In this document: piece after piece, positions 1-10,568 of the stretch | Layout of the letters: each line of letters starts with the position of its first letter | Position numbering within the stretch: position 1 is the first letter of the stretch | The notes under the pieces: model-generated | Database searches by the model: none | What the model was told of the DNA's origin: nothing | What the model saw: only the letters and a program-made list of their open reading frames with translations | Assembly: GCA_003427395.1 (NCBI GenBank) | Contig: BFEA01000344.1 | Location: forward strand, 1,442,812 to 1,473,202 | Length of the DNA stretch: 30,391 nt | Reading direction: 5' to 3' | From: Chara braunii | Taxonomy: Eukaryota; Streptophyta; Charophyceae; Charales; Characeae | Program-made: the position numbers and the translations under genes

Positions 1-267
1 GGGGGCGGGGTTGAGTGTTGGCGGGGGCGGGGGTGCGGGGTGCGGGGTGCAGGGCTCGGGGCGGGGCTGGAGGTGCCGGGGGCGGGGGGGCGGGGGGGGT
101 GGGTGCGGGGGGGGGCGGGGGGGTGGGCTGGGAGCGGGGACGGCGGGGTTGGGGCAGGGTCGGAGTTGTTTTTGCGGGGGCGGGGGCCGGGTAGCCCCGC
201 GGCGGGGTTCCGGGGTTGAAACCCCTACCCCGGCTTGGGCCCCCGGGATCCCCGCGTGACAACGCTG
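1..267. repeat. G-rich low-complexity tract
   Basis: The plus strand is almost entirely G with interspersed C and T up to about 180, then becomes a GC-rich stretch with inverted pieces (CGGGG/CCCCG near 200-235). The many G-runs could form G-quadruplexes. An open frame exists here only because G-rich codons lack stops; its product would be nearly all Gly, Arg and Cys, so I do not call a gene. The tract ends exactly where the left copy of the 5-kb repeat begins, in the middle of a gene, so it is either a true breakpoint or an assembly or sequencing artefact. Confidence 0.7.
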
Positions 268-671
268 GTCTCCAGTAGAGGCATTCAATCTCTTCTGTCC
301 TCAAACCCATCAGCAATTGAAAATTTAGGGAGTTTCTCAAACTGACTTACTCTCATTTCCCATATCACTTTCCTTTTCAACTTTTCTAGCCACTCTTTTG
401 TTCGCTCGAGACTGATATATGCTCCCTTCAGACACTCCAAATAGTCAACTTCCACCTATAGACAGGCTAAGGAGTAAACTCTCACGTCTAGACTGCTAGA
501 GTTCGGGAACTGGATCACAGGAATATGAAACATTATATGTCCTCTTCTACAAATCTCATGTCTCAGAATTACAAAGGGATTATCATACCCCGTCACCTCA
601 TAAAGTTTGCCCCTCACAGTAGTTATCCTTGCTACTGATAATATTTTTCTTGAGCCATCTTCACCTTCCAT
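268..671 (-). pseudogene. Module gene gamma, left copy, truncated
   Basis: The product is unknown. An ATG at 671 opens a frame with the sequence KLYEVTGYDNPF, a central strand LDVRVYSL and, further on, LEKLKRK and FEKLPKFSIADGF. This is the same layout as the other module genes: YEV start, xDVRVY strand, basic helix, then a Pro-containing end. A TAG at 456-458 interrupts it, and the G-rich tract at 268 removes its 3' part. The right copy (19778-20272) reads through the TAG position and continues about 55 residues further. It lies directly after beta2 on the same strand, in a different frame. Gene reality is supported by the paralogues; function is unknown. Confidence 0.5.
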
Positions 672-716
672 ACAAAATTTATCATGGTTGATCAATTATC
701 CCTTCAAACAAATAAG

Positions 717-1127
717 TCATTCAACAGGAGGAGATGGTATTCCAATGAAAGGTCTGACAAAGGTACTCCAAGAGAGACTTTTTCCTCCCCGTTCTAACCT
801 TCTGTTTTCATCATGCATAATATCCGACGCTCGTTGTCAGCATGAACCTTTTCTACACTCTTCAAATCTTTATCTTGGTACGTAGATCCCAACATCATAC
901 TTTTCAAGATCAATAAAATAACAGGTAAGAACGTACACACTTTCCTGCTTTCGTCCTGGATTCTTTAGTGCCTCATACCTCACGATCTCATAAGGAATCA
1001 CGACTCTCCTCGTTATAGAATTAAGAGAATTTAATAGCTTATCTGATGTAGCCTTACTCAACCTCCCATGTCCTCTTACCGGTCTAAACCAGGGTTTCTC
1101 TCTTGGAGGTATGTAGAGCTGACTCAT
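717..1127 (-). pseudogene. Module gene beta2, left copy
   Basis: It starts at ATG 1127 (MSQLYIPPREKPWF). The frame shows RRVVIPYEIVRYEAL, then YVLTCYF, EKYDVGIYVPR and, beyond two in-frame stops (TAA after VPR, TGA after SC), QRASDIMHDE and IPSPPVE. Aligned with the plus-strand paralogue at 27029-27472, the second stop falls on a Trp codon (CWERA there, C-stop-QRA here). Both stops are also present in the right copy, so they predate the duplication. Its ATG overlaps the stop of the preceding gene as ATGA (1124-1127). It ends with TGA at 717-719, where the right copy reads on. Function is unknown. Confidence 0.55.
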
Positions 1128-1608
1128 TTGGTTCTTTGGTCTCTTTCCACTTTCAGAGCAAGCTCAACCACTGCAGACCAATTATCTCTTGACAAATTAA
1201 TATCAGGTAAGGGAGGAGTTGAAAATCCCTCAAAGAAAGTAAATCGAGTAGATCCAGTAAAACATTTATTTTTCTTCTCAAGTCTCTCTTTCTCTTTCAG
1301 TACAATCTACTCAGCGAATCCTCAGCATCTCTCATACACCGTCAGTACTTCTTTCTTTTGGGACATAAATTCTCACATCATACGTGTCCAGGTCTATGAA
1401 ATAAAATGTCAGTACATAGAATCGTTCATGCTCCCATCCACTCTCGACCATCTCATATCTGACAGCCTTATATGAGATTACCTCTCTCTTACTTAGAGTA
1501 CTCAGTGATCTCAGGAGGCACTCGACCTTCTTGGCTCGGGCCTGAACCTCTGCCGAATTTCGACCTCCTCTGTCTTATTTCTTCGGTCGAAGTCTCATTA
1601 GATCTCAT
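1124..1608 (-). pseudogene. Module gene beta, left copy
   Basis: From ATG 1608 (MRSNETST) the frame runs through STLSKREV, KAVRYEMVESGWEHERF, YVLTFYFIDL and YDVRIYVPK, then shifts frame near 1320. The 3' part is recovered in another frame as STPPLPDINLSRDNWSAV and ends KVERDQRTK with a TGA at 1124-1126. All module landmarks are present in order. The Trp in ESGW is TGG here but TGA in the right copy. The frame change makes this a pseudogene unless it is spliced or frameshifted; I see no recognisable slippery site. It precedes beta2 with a 4-base ATGA overlap. The function is not known. Confidence 0.5.
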
Positions 1609-1657
1609 GACCACCAACTCATCTTTCCCATTTCAGAACCATGCTGATAATTCGTAG

Positions 1658-2070
1658 TCAATTAGTCTCATCACAGTAGCTGTCAGGAAAAGGAGGGATC
1701 GGAACAGTCTCATATGTTACTGGCATTAAACCCCATTCCACTCTCTTCATTTGCTTGATTAAATCTTCTTTCTCATCATAAAGAGATTGGATTGCAATTT
1801 CCCATAACCAGTTAAAGGTCTCACCATCATCACAGTCTCCCTTCTTGACATAAGGGCGGATATCATAGATATTTCCCTCCAAGAAGTGAACCAGTACTAC
1901 GCTAACGGCCGAACTGCCAGAACGGTAGACTCAACAATGCTCATACTGATAGGGGAATATCCCTTTAGTAGTTACTTTCGAGAGTTTTTTTAATGCATCA
2001 GTAGATAGCATTCTTGATGAAGTCTCTGAGCTCTTGACCTTTCTTTCCCTCCTTAGTGTTTCAAGCACAT
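1658..2070 (-). pseudogene. Module gene alpha, left copy
   Basis: The clearest part (1658-1882) reads EGNIYDIRPYVKKGD, FNWLWEIAIQ, MKRVEWGLMP and PIPPFPDSYCDETN, then TGA. Upstream the same frame gives ALKKLSKVTTKGIFPYQYEHC, a TGA, then VSVVLVHFLEGN. This matches the plus-strand alpha gene at 26540-26977 (GGPFPYVIEHY, YVLVVKF, YDIGFYNRRG, SPPIPNSYLDGSN) from end to end, and both stop directly after the Asn. The internal TGA after EHC is shared with the right copy. No clear ATG start is visible; the frame is open from about 2080. The conserved C-terminus implies a real protein end rather than a chance stop. Function is unknown. Confidence 0.55.
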
Positions 2071-3048
2071 CATAGGCTCATAAGACATACATGAGATCAA
2101 GTCTGATTCTCTCCATTCAGTAATATCAATCTCCTTCTCCAGTCCAGTGTGTTACCTCACACAATGAAAGATAAGACTCAGTTAGCAACCGGATTTTCCA
2201 AGAGAATAATGACTCAAGAAAAATTGCAAAATCAGTGTGAAAATTCAAAAATTGTCAAAAGTTCTCAAGACCTAACCAAAGATCAAAGGTGTTCGCTGAC
2301 CCAGGCTCGTTCCGGACACAAAAAATTTTCATGTCCCCAACAACGGCATCATTTTTGTCGCACGTTTTTCTAGTTGGGCGTCTTCAAGCGACCAGAAGCC
2401 AACAGGTTGTCACGAACGGTTTTGTAGTCGTTCGCAATTAAAATAAAATAATTAAATAAATTAAAGTAAATCCCTTCCTGTTGTGTGCGTCCGGCTTCGA
2501 GCGAGACCCTTCAATTACGGTCTTCGCCGGTCCCCAGTCTTATGAATCTTTAATTGTGATTCGGAACAGCAATGGTGATGGAGATAATAATCATAAAATT
2601 CTGGTGTGCAATGCACGCATGAGTTTTGCAAGTTTACTAATTTTGAGAACCATGGCAGAATCAGCAGAGAAATGCAATCATCAGCAACGACAATGCAAGA
2701 AGCAAGACTGATTGACCCAAGGCAGGGACAAGATGAATGAGGGAAAAGTGAGAACTCATAATAATCTCAGAAGGTACAGATGAACAGACATGGTCATCAC
2801 TCCTCAAGCGTTCTCACTCATCCCTCTAGGTTCTCATACGTAATATTTCATTCGATTGCTCATTTTTTATGCCTTGAACCATGTCTACGTACTCTCTGAG
2901 ACTGTGGCCTCCGTATGTAGTGCCACCTGAAGTCTGCAAGTTTTGAGCACTTCGATCCGAGTCGCATGATACGGAAGTCAACCATAGCACAAAACTCCTC
3001 CCATAGAGTCCGAAGATACGGCTGACAGAAAATCCCTCGTCTGAGATG
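2071..3048. other. Repeat spacer, no gene recognised
   Basis: This lies between module genes alpha and delta inside the left repeat copy. It is colinear with about 21727-22617 of the right copy. Frames on both strands are short and contain stops in one copy or the other. I see no RNA gene or repeat of note. Confidence 0.5.
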
Positions 3049-3552
3049 TTAGAACTTGGAAGGCTCAGTCACTGACTCGTACTCGGTTGTTGCAGTCGAA
3101 ATGTACCTCTATGCCAGATCCACCAGGTCACCCCAGCAAGAGTCATCTGTGAGTGTGAAGGGTACTGGAGGTTACAGATAGTCGGAGTAGAGCTTGGGTC
3201 CAAAGATGCGGATCAGCTTCGTACCACTCTCATCTAACTCCTCCCTTTCTTCAAGGTGCCTCGTTGCTGCAATCTAGACTGAGTCGAAGTGCTCATGGGT
3301 TTCCTTACCCTTCTTCAAGTAGGCCCTTAAGTCATGGATGGTACCTCCTGCAAACTCAGTATGAGCAACATAAATGGATAAGTCCTCCCGCTTGAAACCA
3401 ACGACACTGACATACCAGTATTGGAAAGCATCTTTTGAAGCAATCTTATTGAGTTCAGCCAAGACAGTCTCTTGGACTGAGAAGGACCGGACTACACTCG
3501 TGTGCAGTTGCTGAGTGTCGAAGCTGACGCTTGAACCTTTGGCTAAATGCAT
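3049..3552 (-). pseudogene. Module gene delta, left copy
   Basis: It starts at ATG 3552 (MHLAKGSSVSFD) and reads QYWYVSVVGFKRED, FAGGTIHDLRAYLKKGKE, then a TAG at 3274-3276. In the same frame follow IAATRH, EREELDESGTKLI, a TAA before PPVPFTLTDDS, and a stop at 3049. The layout matches alpha: a YVSVVGF strand, an xHDLRAY strand, a basic loop, a charged helix and a PPVP end. The right copy has Arg at the TAG and Lys at the TAA, but carries its own different stops. The two copies therefore decayed independently at these sites. It is the first module gene of the row. Its function is unknown. Confidence 0.55.
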
Positions 3553-5160
3553 TGTCTAATTAATACTAATCTCTAAAACTGATAAAATGGCAAGGGGTTG
3601 ATTGGATATCGATTGAATGTCCGTTGAGTGTTGTTGATTGAATGTAGCTTGAGATTTGCCGGAGCAGTAGTCACTATGCAATGGTCACTTAACGACTGGA
3701 TGCAACTGTTGTTCGTTGACTGGTATCTGACACTTGAGAGTACCGATAGAATACTGATCGAGCACTTATTATACACTGATTGATCATTGACAGAATACTG
3801 ACAGATCACTCCCCACTTAACAATAACACGGTGCACTGCTCACTTGACAACAACGTTGAGAACTGGCTACTAACAACAACTCTGAATACGGGTGAATGAG
3901 AGGGGGTCAGTGGTAACAACGTTGAATACCAAAAGTTATGTGTTGACTACTGATTGGATACACTGGTGAAGTCCTCAAGGAGACGATTCTAAGCTCCCTC
4001 ACGTTCTCGTAGACTTCGCCCTGGTCTGCTCGATCGCCTCAATGACCGAGTAGGTGCTGTGCAACTTGCCATCACTACCATAAATGTAAGTCACATTCTC
4101 CACGTACTTTTCCCCTTCAACTCTCCGAATTGCACTCTTTTTTTTTGGATCGTCTTCTGGAATTCCATACGTGCAATTGCCTCAGATTCCCAGTTCTCAT
4201 GTTTGTTCATAACAATCCCGCACTTTACCACTAGGATTCCCTTGTCCTTCATGGCTCCCCACAGCCCTAAGATTATGATTATAGACACATTGGGTTGTGG
4301 ATAAACCACAAGGTGAGCTCCACGGCCCAGGGTAGGACTGGTTTCCAGACTCAGAATTGTTAATATTCTGGTTCACTCTAATTGTCAGACCGACTGTCAG
4401 TGGTCTCACATGCACCACATTGCTAATTGAAGGTTAATGCTGCAAACAACAATTGGCTCTAAAAAGTTTTGGCAAAAAGGGCGACACAGACTAACTCATT
4501 GAACTGCTCGATATCTGAAAATGTCCCTGTACCAATGAGCTCTTGTTTGCAGATTAACCAACAGGTCGTGAAAGGAGAAATCTGTTGAGAGCATCCGAGG
4601 TTATTCTGAGGTTTTACCGCATATCGGCTTAACTCAGTCAGACTGAGCATAACCTGGGAGCGAATAGTACCGTGAAGCTCCCCAGGAACCTTCTCCTGAC
4701 TCACTTCCAACCAGTCTTCCCAAGAGACGTGTTGCCCGTGGTATGAACTTTAGTCGTACGCTACCCAAAGGTAGGTTCGTGTAGACATCTGACCTGAGTT
4801 GGGTTCTCTGAGTTGCCCCCACTTCCAAAATCGTTGACTGAAGGTTGGTTAGTGTCAATCACCGACCCTCTTCCTGAGTCGAAACATTTTTTTTACGCCT
4901 CTTCCTTTACATCGTTCATCCAGTGCTCAATCAGGGAATTTTTTTGGCGTTCATTTAATTGGTAACACAGATTGGTGTTGTCATAGGTCTGTAATCAACT
5001 TTCATACTGCAAGCACTTCACCGATTACTCTCGACTGCACATTGCAGTTTTGGGACTACTGGCCTTCGTTCCATCCATTTACACAGTACACGCCCAACTG
5101 TCAGACATAGATACTATTCTAGGAATGCACGGACCAGCTCCGACAGCAAGCCTTGACAAG
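3553..5160. other. Upstream part of left repeat, no clear gene
   Basis: This corresponds to about 23188-25060 of the right copy. It contains 255 bases (4106-4360) missing from the right copy. Minus-strand frames at 4459-4710 and 4634-4858 have counterparts on the right, but amino-acid differences are frequent and the right copy has extra stops, so they look unconstrained. In the last 300 bases a plus-strand frame encodes a hydrophobic stretch in the right copy but is frameshifted here. If the repeat is an LTR, this is where its promoter would lie; I see no decisive TATA box. Confidence 0.4.
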
Positions 5161-7474
5161 GTATATTTAGTTTGAGTACAGGTGTAAGTAGTTCCAGCTC
5201 ACGGATTGTTCAAAACCGCAATGCTTAAGGTTGAATCCGGCCTGATGTTCAACCAGACGGAATAAACAGATTTAAATAATGATAAATAGTGGATGGATAA
5301 GTGAGTGAAAGAACAGACGTCTAGAAGGTTCAGAGTCGATCTTTACATTTAGGGTCTATCTCTTTCATCTTGGTAACTTTCACTAATTTTCAGTTTAACC
5401 TAAGCTTTGGGTCTAACACATAATAATGTTAACACCTTTCGCTCAGACCCCACGCCAATGTAGGGTCCACATGTTGAGCGAAGCAGCAAAGCAGGTAGCA
5501 TCACCGGAGTGAGTCTTTAATCGCCGCATCTCTCTGGCAACGGACCAGACCCGGCTGGTACACAACATACAACGATTGGAGAATCCCACTCAAATAGTAC
5601 ACCCAGGACTACCGATAACAAGTCACTTGAAGGTGACCCCATACGAAATGTTACTCAACTCTTATCGCGTTTAGGCATAGTAGTGAAGAGCCGTTGTCAA
5701 CAGGTTTTGGGCCCATACAGAGCACTCAGGTAACGGCCACGGCGCAGAGCAACTCAGGCCCAATTACTACTCAGGGTCTCACGTTTTCTGTTCTGCCATC
5801 TCGTTGTCCACTCAAATCACACTCAAGATCTTTTGTAGAACTTAATACAGCAAACTCGCCTTGGTCACATCAAACAGGGTTCTAATCCAGGCATACGCAG
5901 AAAGGTTTTAAACCAGAAAAATCAACACCCCCCTCCCTTTTCCACTGAAAAGACGACCTTAATCCCCATCCATTAAGAACTTAACAAGTAAGTATTCAAC
6001 CTTCCTAAGAGTGACTTGCTTCTTTCCCATGGGGCAATTATGGGTACACGAAAAGTCAATAATGCTATTGCCCTGTGATCTGCTCTTCTTCGGGGTTTTC
6101 GTTTTTCACAGAGGTAGACGAGTTCACACTGTCAAGCTAGAGCCCCATTAACGAGCACTAGAAGAGATCAATGTTTATCACAAAGCTCGCCAAAGTCGAT
6201 CATCGACCTCTCATTAACAACTTTCAGAGTTAGGGGCGCTATCAACTCTTAACTGCCTCGTGCCAAGATTACAGAGCAAAGGATGAGTTTTCATCGAATT
6301 ATATGCGACATTAGCAACTAATCACAAACACAAATCGATAAGAGTCTTTCAGAGAGGTGATCATCCACATGACTAGTTTGCAAACCCGTCGATTGATCAT
6401 ACACACTCTACTGAAAGAAAAAAGTCTCTGGGCGGGGGTCTCAAGACATTCGCTATGCCTTAGTCTTGACCAATTCGTACGCGGGGAAATTGAAAACAAA
6501 TACCAATGAAGAAGTCTTATTATTGCTCCAAAAGACGGATTAAAGAAGTCCGAGTCTTAACAGATAGTTTTTTTCAGATCCGTTCACATACATCGCCAGA
6601 AACCAAGGACAGCTTGTGTGAAAACAATCGTTGCGTCATTCAAGTCTCAGGTCTCGCTTACACAACTGGTTAGTGCGAAGTCATCAATGCCGACCCGGGT
6701 AGTCATTGATTGTGCACTCTCTTTTCGCAGCAATCATCTGGATCCCCGTTCAGTTAAGTTTTTACATAGACCCGTTGAATTATCCTTACGAAATGCACAT
6801 GCTTCCTCAGACTTCCAATAACCTCTACACTCATTGTACCCCTCTTGCGAAGGTCATCCCTCTTAGCCGTCTCTCTCCCTGATCTACTAGGGGCAAGAAG
6901 TCAGGACTGTAGGGATCGTCACTTATCCGCAGTCCAAAGAGAGAATATGTAAGTATACCTCCTTTTGAGCGCAGACGCATGTCTCCGCAAGAAATAAAAT
7001 TCCAGTCCCCCTTTTTTCAAGCACGGCCTCTCACTGATGGAACTAACAAGCGATTGACGAATGATAAACGAAAACAGCGCGAAGTCAGGGTATTGCTTCT
7101 CGGCAAATAGTAAGCAAAGAACCTCGCGTGGGCTGATCCATCGTTGACAAACGTGATGGGTCGACTTGAGAACTGGTATCGGCCGACCCCCTTCCCACTT
7201 TCTCAGCAAGTCGCCAGGCGCCCCTCTGCTGCTAACAGTTCCTCCCTCTAGCTTTGCGCGGGGAAGCTCAAGGTTGGCAGTCGCAACTACAGTAGCACGA
7301 CGAACGATCAGCAAAAGAGAGGAGACTCACTCCAGCTTGACGAAGCGCATATCCCTGCGACTCTTCGTTCAAAAGTCGCCAACAACCAAGGTCAGTCCTT
7401 CTTTTGCATGATCATTCAGCTTAGACTTAAGTCATCCCCAGCGTGGATAGCCAATCGGACAAGCCAGCCCCTTG
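5161..7474. other. Long stretch without recognisable gene
   Basis: Open frames are short and overlap on both strands. The longest (minus strand 6919-7314, 131 codons) shows no motif I recognise. Apart from a hairpin at 5438-5482, I see nothing firm here. Confidence 0.5.
5438..5482. repeat. Imperfect hairpin
   Basis: The arms TTCGCTCA (5438-5445) and TGAGCGAA (5475-5482) are perfectly complementary. An inner GACCC/GGGTC pair (5446-5450, 5463-5467) extends the stem across a 7-base bulge. Its role is unknown. Confidence 0.5.
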
Positions 7475-7649
7475 TGCGTGGGACTCACGGGGCTGTCTCC
7501 CATGGCTGTCTTTCGTGGCTGTCTCCCGTGGCTCTATTTACTCACTCTCACATGCAGTCCCTCTTACCGCCCCTTCTGCGTGGGACTCACGGGGCTATCT
7601 CTCGTGGCTCTATTTACTCACTCTCACATGCAGTTCCTCTTACCGCAGC
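7475..7649. repeat. Two-copy tandem duplication
   Basis: Units begin with TGCGTGGGACTCACGGGGCT at 7475 and 7577. The first unit has about 28 extra bases made of repeated GGCTGTCTC-like pieces. Both share CTCTATTTACTCACTCTCAC and a CTCTTACCGC end. Three overlapping plus-strand frames here are by-products of the repeat. Confidence 0.8.
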
Positions 7650-8484
7650 ATGGCGGTACCCAGGGCAGTCTTCGGAAGCCAAACAGAGGACTCTCTACAC
7701 CAAGACTAGGCTTACACCTAGCCCCACCGAAGCTTCGTTAATCCCCACGCGAAACTGTTGACGTCATCAGCAATGCTACACAGGGAGCAACCTCTCTCTC
7801 AAATTGTACTTCACATGTCCCCTTTTGTCTCCCCCTTCTCTTGAAACCAACCGCTCACTTAGGAGGGAATGCGGCAGTGATCATAGCCAATCCACTCGCA
7901 AGAAAGTGAGTATCAGGACCGCTATGGGGGAGGTTATAATGACCTCAGCAGAGAGCGTCGTCTCGGGCGAGCGCCCGTATCAGGACAAGTCTAAACTCTG
8001 CTCAAGCTCCTTTCTCGTGGTCAGCTTATGGAGGACCAATGTCTGCAATCCGTCGTCCAAACTTCACCTACTCGCTCAGTTGTGCTCGTGTGCTTCTCTC
8101 TTGCATTCTCCTTTTTCTCTTGTAACCACTCTCTCTCTCCGTTCTTCCACGCTCTCGAGTTGACCTCTCGCCCGTGCACGCATGACGGTTAGCTCTATGT
8201 CACGTCGTCGCTCATGAACCTTACACGGTGAGCATGCTAAAAACCTCTGTTGCCTGCTCGTCCAAGAAAGTTGTGTTAGCGACTCTTTCACCCTGGTTCT
8301 TACGCGTGTCTGCTCTCTCTGGCTTGTCACGCGCCAAAAAGTCAAGCTGACGTCAGCATCCCAAGCACACATACCTCGCTCGTCTCCCCCTCGGTCTAAT
8401 TCCTTTCTCGTGCGTGTTGTCTGTCGCGTCCCTACTGCCCTCGTCTTTGAGAGCTGGCCTCCGGGCCGTCCTTAACTGGTCGCG

Positions 8485-8552
8485 CGTGAGGGTGGTTCTT
8501 GCGAACCTGGTCCGGTCTCGTGAGGGTGGTTCTTGCGAACCTGGTCCGGTCT
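8485..8552. repeat. 34-bp tandem repeat, two copies
   Basis: The units at 8485-8518 and 8519-8552 are identical by eye. Each begins CGTGAGGGTGGTTCTTGCG and ends GGTCCGGTCT. Being identical, they look recent. Confidence 0.9.
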
Positions 8553-9706
8553 GTTCCAGGACAGGAGATCAGTTTCCCGGTCACTAGCCTCACTCTCCGC
8601 CTCTGAATCACGGTCCAGGTGTCGCTGCTCGTGCTCCACTCTGTTCGTCGAGGTCCCCACGTCCAGGTAAGAAACGGTCACCTATAGTTCCAGTGACCCC
8701 TTCTCTTGTGCACCTCCTCTCGGCTCTGTCCTTGGCCTCCGAGTCCGTAATCACCAGCTGCAGTCTCTGATCAACCCTCATCTCTTTTTTTTTTTCTCCT
8801 TCAACATTAACCTTCAATCTCACCTCTTCATTGCAACGGCTATAGTCTAAGGTAGTCGTCACAGTGGGCCTCTCACCCGACATTGGCTCCCACCTCCAGA
8901 CAAACTGAAGGTATGTCGGCCTATAGTCGTGTAGCCCACTAGTTCGTACTATGGTTGCGCCCCCGTCGATGGTTTACACACTGGCGCCAGACCGCAGAGG
9001 TTCAGGACAGCCAGAACCGAACACAACGCATGCACACACAAACAGGACTACCTCACGCCCATACTACCAGTCACCCCTCTTCAGCTCAACAACAAGCAAC
9101 ATGAGACCGCTCATGCCCCGTTGTGCCAGATGCCAACCCTCATTCCTCTTTTATAGAGCCATCACATGGTTTGGCCCCAGCGGTCTAAATGGGGTAAATT
9201 TCTGGAGCTCTGCATGTCAAAAACCGTTGCCTCATAACTTAATGAAATAAAACAGAACCAAAATAAATTAGAGCGTGGGACAGGACCCGACGACCGTAGC
9301 ACCAGCAGACATTTAGCTACCAGTCTTTGTCATTTCGTCTTGTTGCGGGATGACCGCGACCCTGGAGCAGTGGTCCCATAACGGGATACCAACCAACAAC
9401 CTCTCTCCTCTAAAATCAGTCGTCGGGTGACCACCAACGGGTACCCGTCTCCAATGGCAAGGAGGGGGTTGATGACTCTCCATGGAAAGTGATAAGCCTC
9501 CTACCAATGAGGCCGCGGGTTGCCCCTCTTTTGGGGTCCCACTGCGCGGCGCTCAGCCGAACAGATCATCCACAGGCGATATAGGCGAAAGGTCGGTTCA
9601 GTCTAGGCCACAGACCAGTACCGCACTTATAATTCGAGCCGTTGGCCTTCCCGCAAAATAGCGGGCCGAAAAGACCTGAAGAAACTTAGCCATATTAAAG
9701 GGTAAC

Positions 9707-9745
9707 AGTAATAATAATAATAATTAATAATAACAACAATAACAG
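9707..9745. repeat. TAA-type simple repeat
   Basis: This is a degenerate run of TAA/TAACAA trinucleotides, a simple microsatellite. Confidence 0.8.
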
Positions 9746-10170
9746 TGAGGATAGTAATAAAGAGGACAAATAGGGGCGACATAGCGACCAAGGATCGTCA
9801 AACTTCTCTTAACCTGCCGACTGGTTCTTGTCCAAACCCGACTTTTAGTCTCCTTCTTTTTTTTACTTTTTATTCTACATTCTGTTTTCCTTTTTATTTC
9901 CCACTTTCTCTGATAAGGACCTCCGCTTCATGCTCCTAACCCATAACCCGACTAGAGGACGCTCAGCGCGCAGTAGAAAGGACTGAGCCTGCCTCTTTAG
10001 TTTCGCGTCCCAGGGCGAGCCCGATGGCTACCACGGCTACAGGCCGGTACTCCTCTGTTGTACAGCAGGGCACCGAGCCTGCGTGGACCAATGGAAAGTC
10101 TTTTGGTGCACCCTCTCGCCGATGCAAACGCCAACTGGACTTATCCACGTCGAGGTACAGATCAGATACC

Positions 10171-10197
10171 AGGCGTGTAGAGGTTCGGAACACGCCT
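10171..10197. repeat. Short hairpin
   Basis: AGGCGTGT (10171-10178) pairs perfectly with ACACGCCT (10190-10197) around an 11-base loop. It lies about 140 bases before the TATA box at 10339. Confidence 0.45.
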
Positions 10198-10338
10198 AAC
10201 AAGCAGCAGAGGTCGGGACGGTACTGGTACTGAGCAGGAATCTGACACACGAAGGAGGGCCGGGACACCGCGTCCTCCGACATAATACCAAACCCCCACC
10301 CAGCGTCCCCGTTGGGTCGAAATGCGCCGATCGAAGAG

Positions 10339-10345
10339 TATAAAA
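10339..10345 (+). promoter_or_regulatory. Candidate TATA box
   Basis: TATAAAA lies in a GC-rich setting about 225 bases upstream of the ATG at 10569. A pyrimidine-rich CTCATTC stretch 25-30 bases downstream could hold a start site. One such match can occur by chance, but its position before the best plus-strand ORF of this region supports it. Confidence 0.4.
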
Positions 10346-10568
10346 CAGCGCACGGCCTAGGATTCTCATTCATTTTCAGCGTATCATAGCGATTCATCGT
10401 AGTGCCTTTGCGCCAATCATCAGGTCTCTCTCATCGTAGTGTTTTCTTTTTCTCTTCTCCCTCCTTTTGTCAAGCACTTGGTATCGTCGTGTGGCCTGCG
10501 CCTCGCAAATTTTGTTGTACACCTTTCTCTTTTCATTTTATTTTTCAAGCAGCGCTCAACCTCGCACC

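Larger units (their letters stand above)
268..5160 (-). repeat. Left copy of ~5-kb direct repeat
   Basis: This stretch aligns along its whole length, in the same orientation, with 19923-25060. Matching blocks were traced by eye at 268/19923, 1658/21314, 2150/21807, 3274/22900, 4690/24610 and 5120/25020. Divergence is about 4% in the 225 bases at 1658-1882 (8 differences, 7 of them transitions) and higher elsewhere. The match stops sharply after ACAAG at 5160/25060. Its low end is truncated by the G-rich tract, while the right copy's coding continues past that point. Relative to the right copy it lacks a 523-bp transposon and has 255 extra bases (4106-4360). Strand is given as that of the genes inside it. 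Confidence 0.9.
7650..10338. other. CT-rich then mixed sequence, no clear gene
   Basis: 7.8-8.9 kb is rich in CTCT and CGTC words on the plus strand, which gives serine/leucine- or arginine-rich spurious frames on either strand. Inside lie the 34-bp tandem repeat (8485-8552), a TAA-rich run (9707-9745) and a small hairpin (10171-10197), listed separately. I found no domain and no RNA gene. Confidence 0.5.

Noticed and set aside
11-259. 82-codon plus-strand frame in the G-rich tract
   Set aside because: It is open only because G-rich codons cannot be stops; the product is a Gly/Arg/Cys run and the tract may be an artefact.
7408-7761. Three overlapping plus-strand frames of 88-117 codons
   Set aside because: All arise from the tandem duplication at 7475-7649; being open in all three frames indicates repeat composition, not coding.
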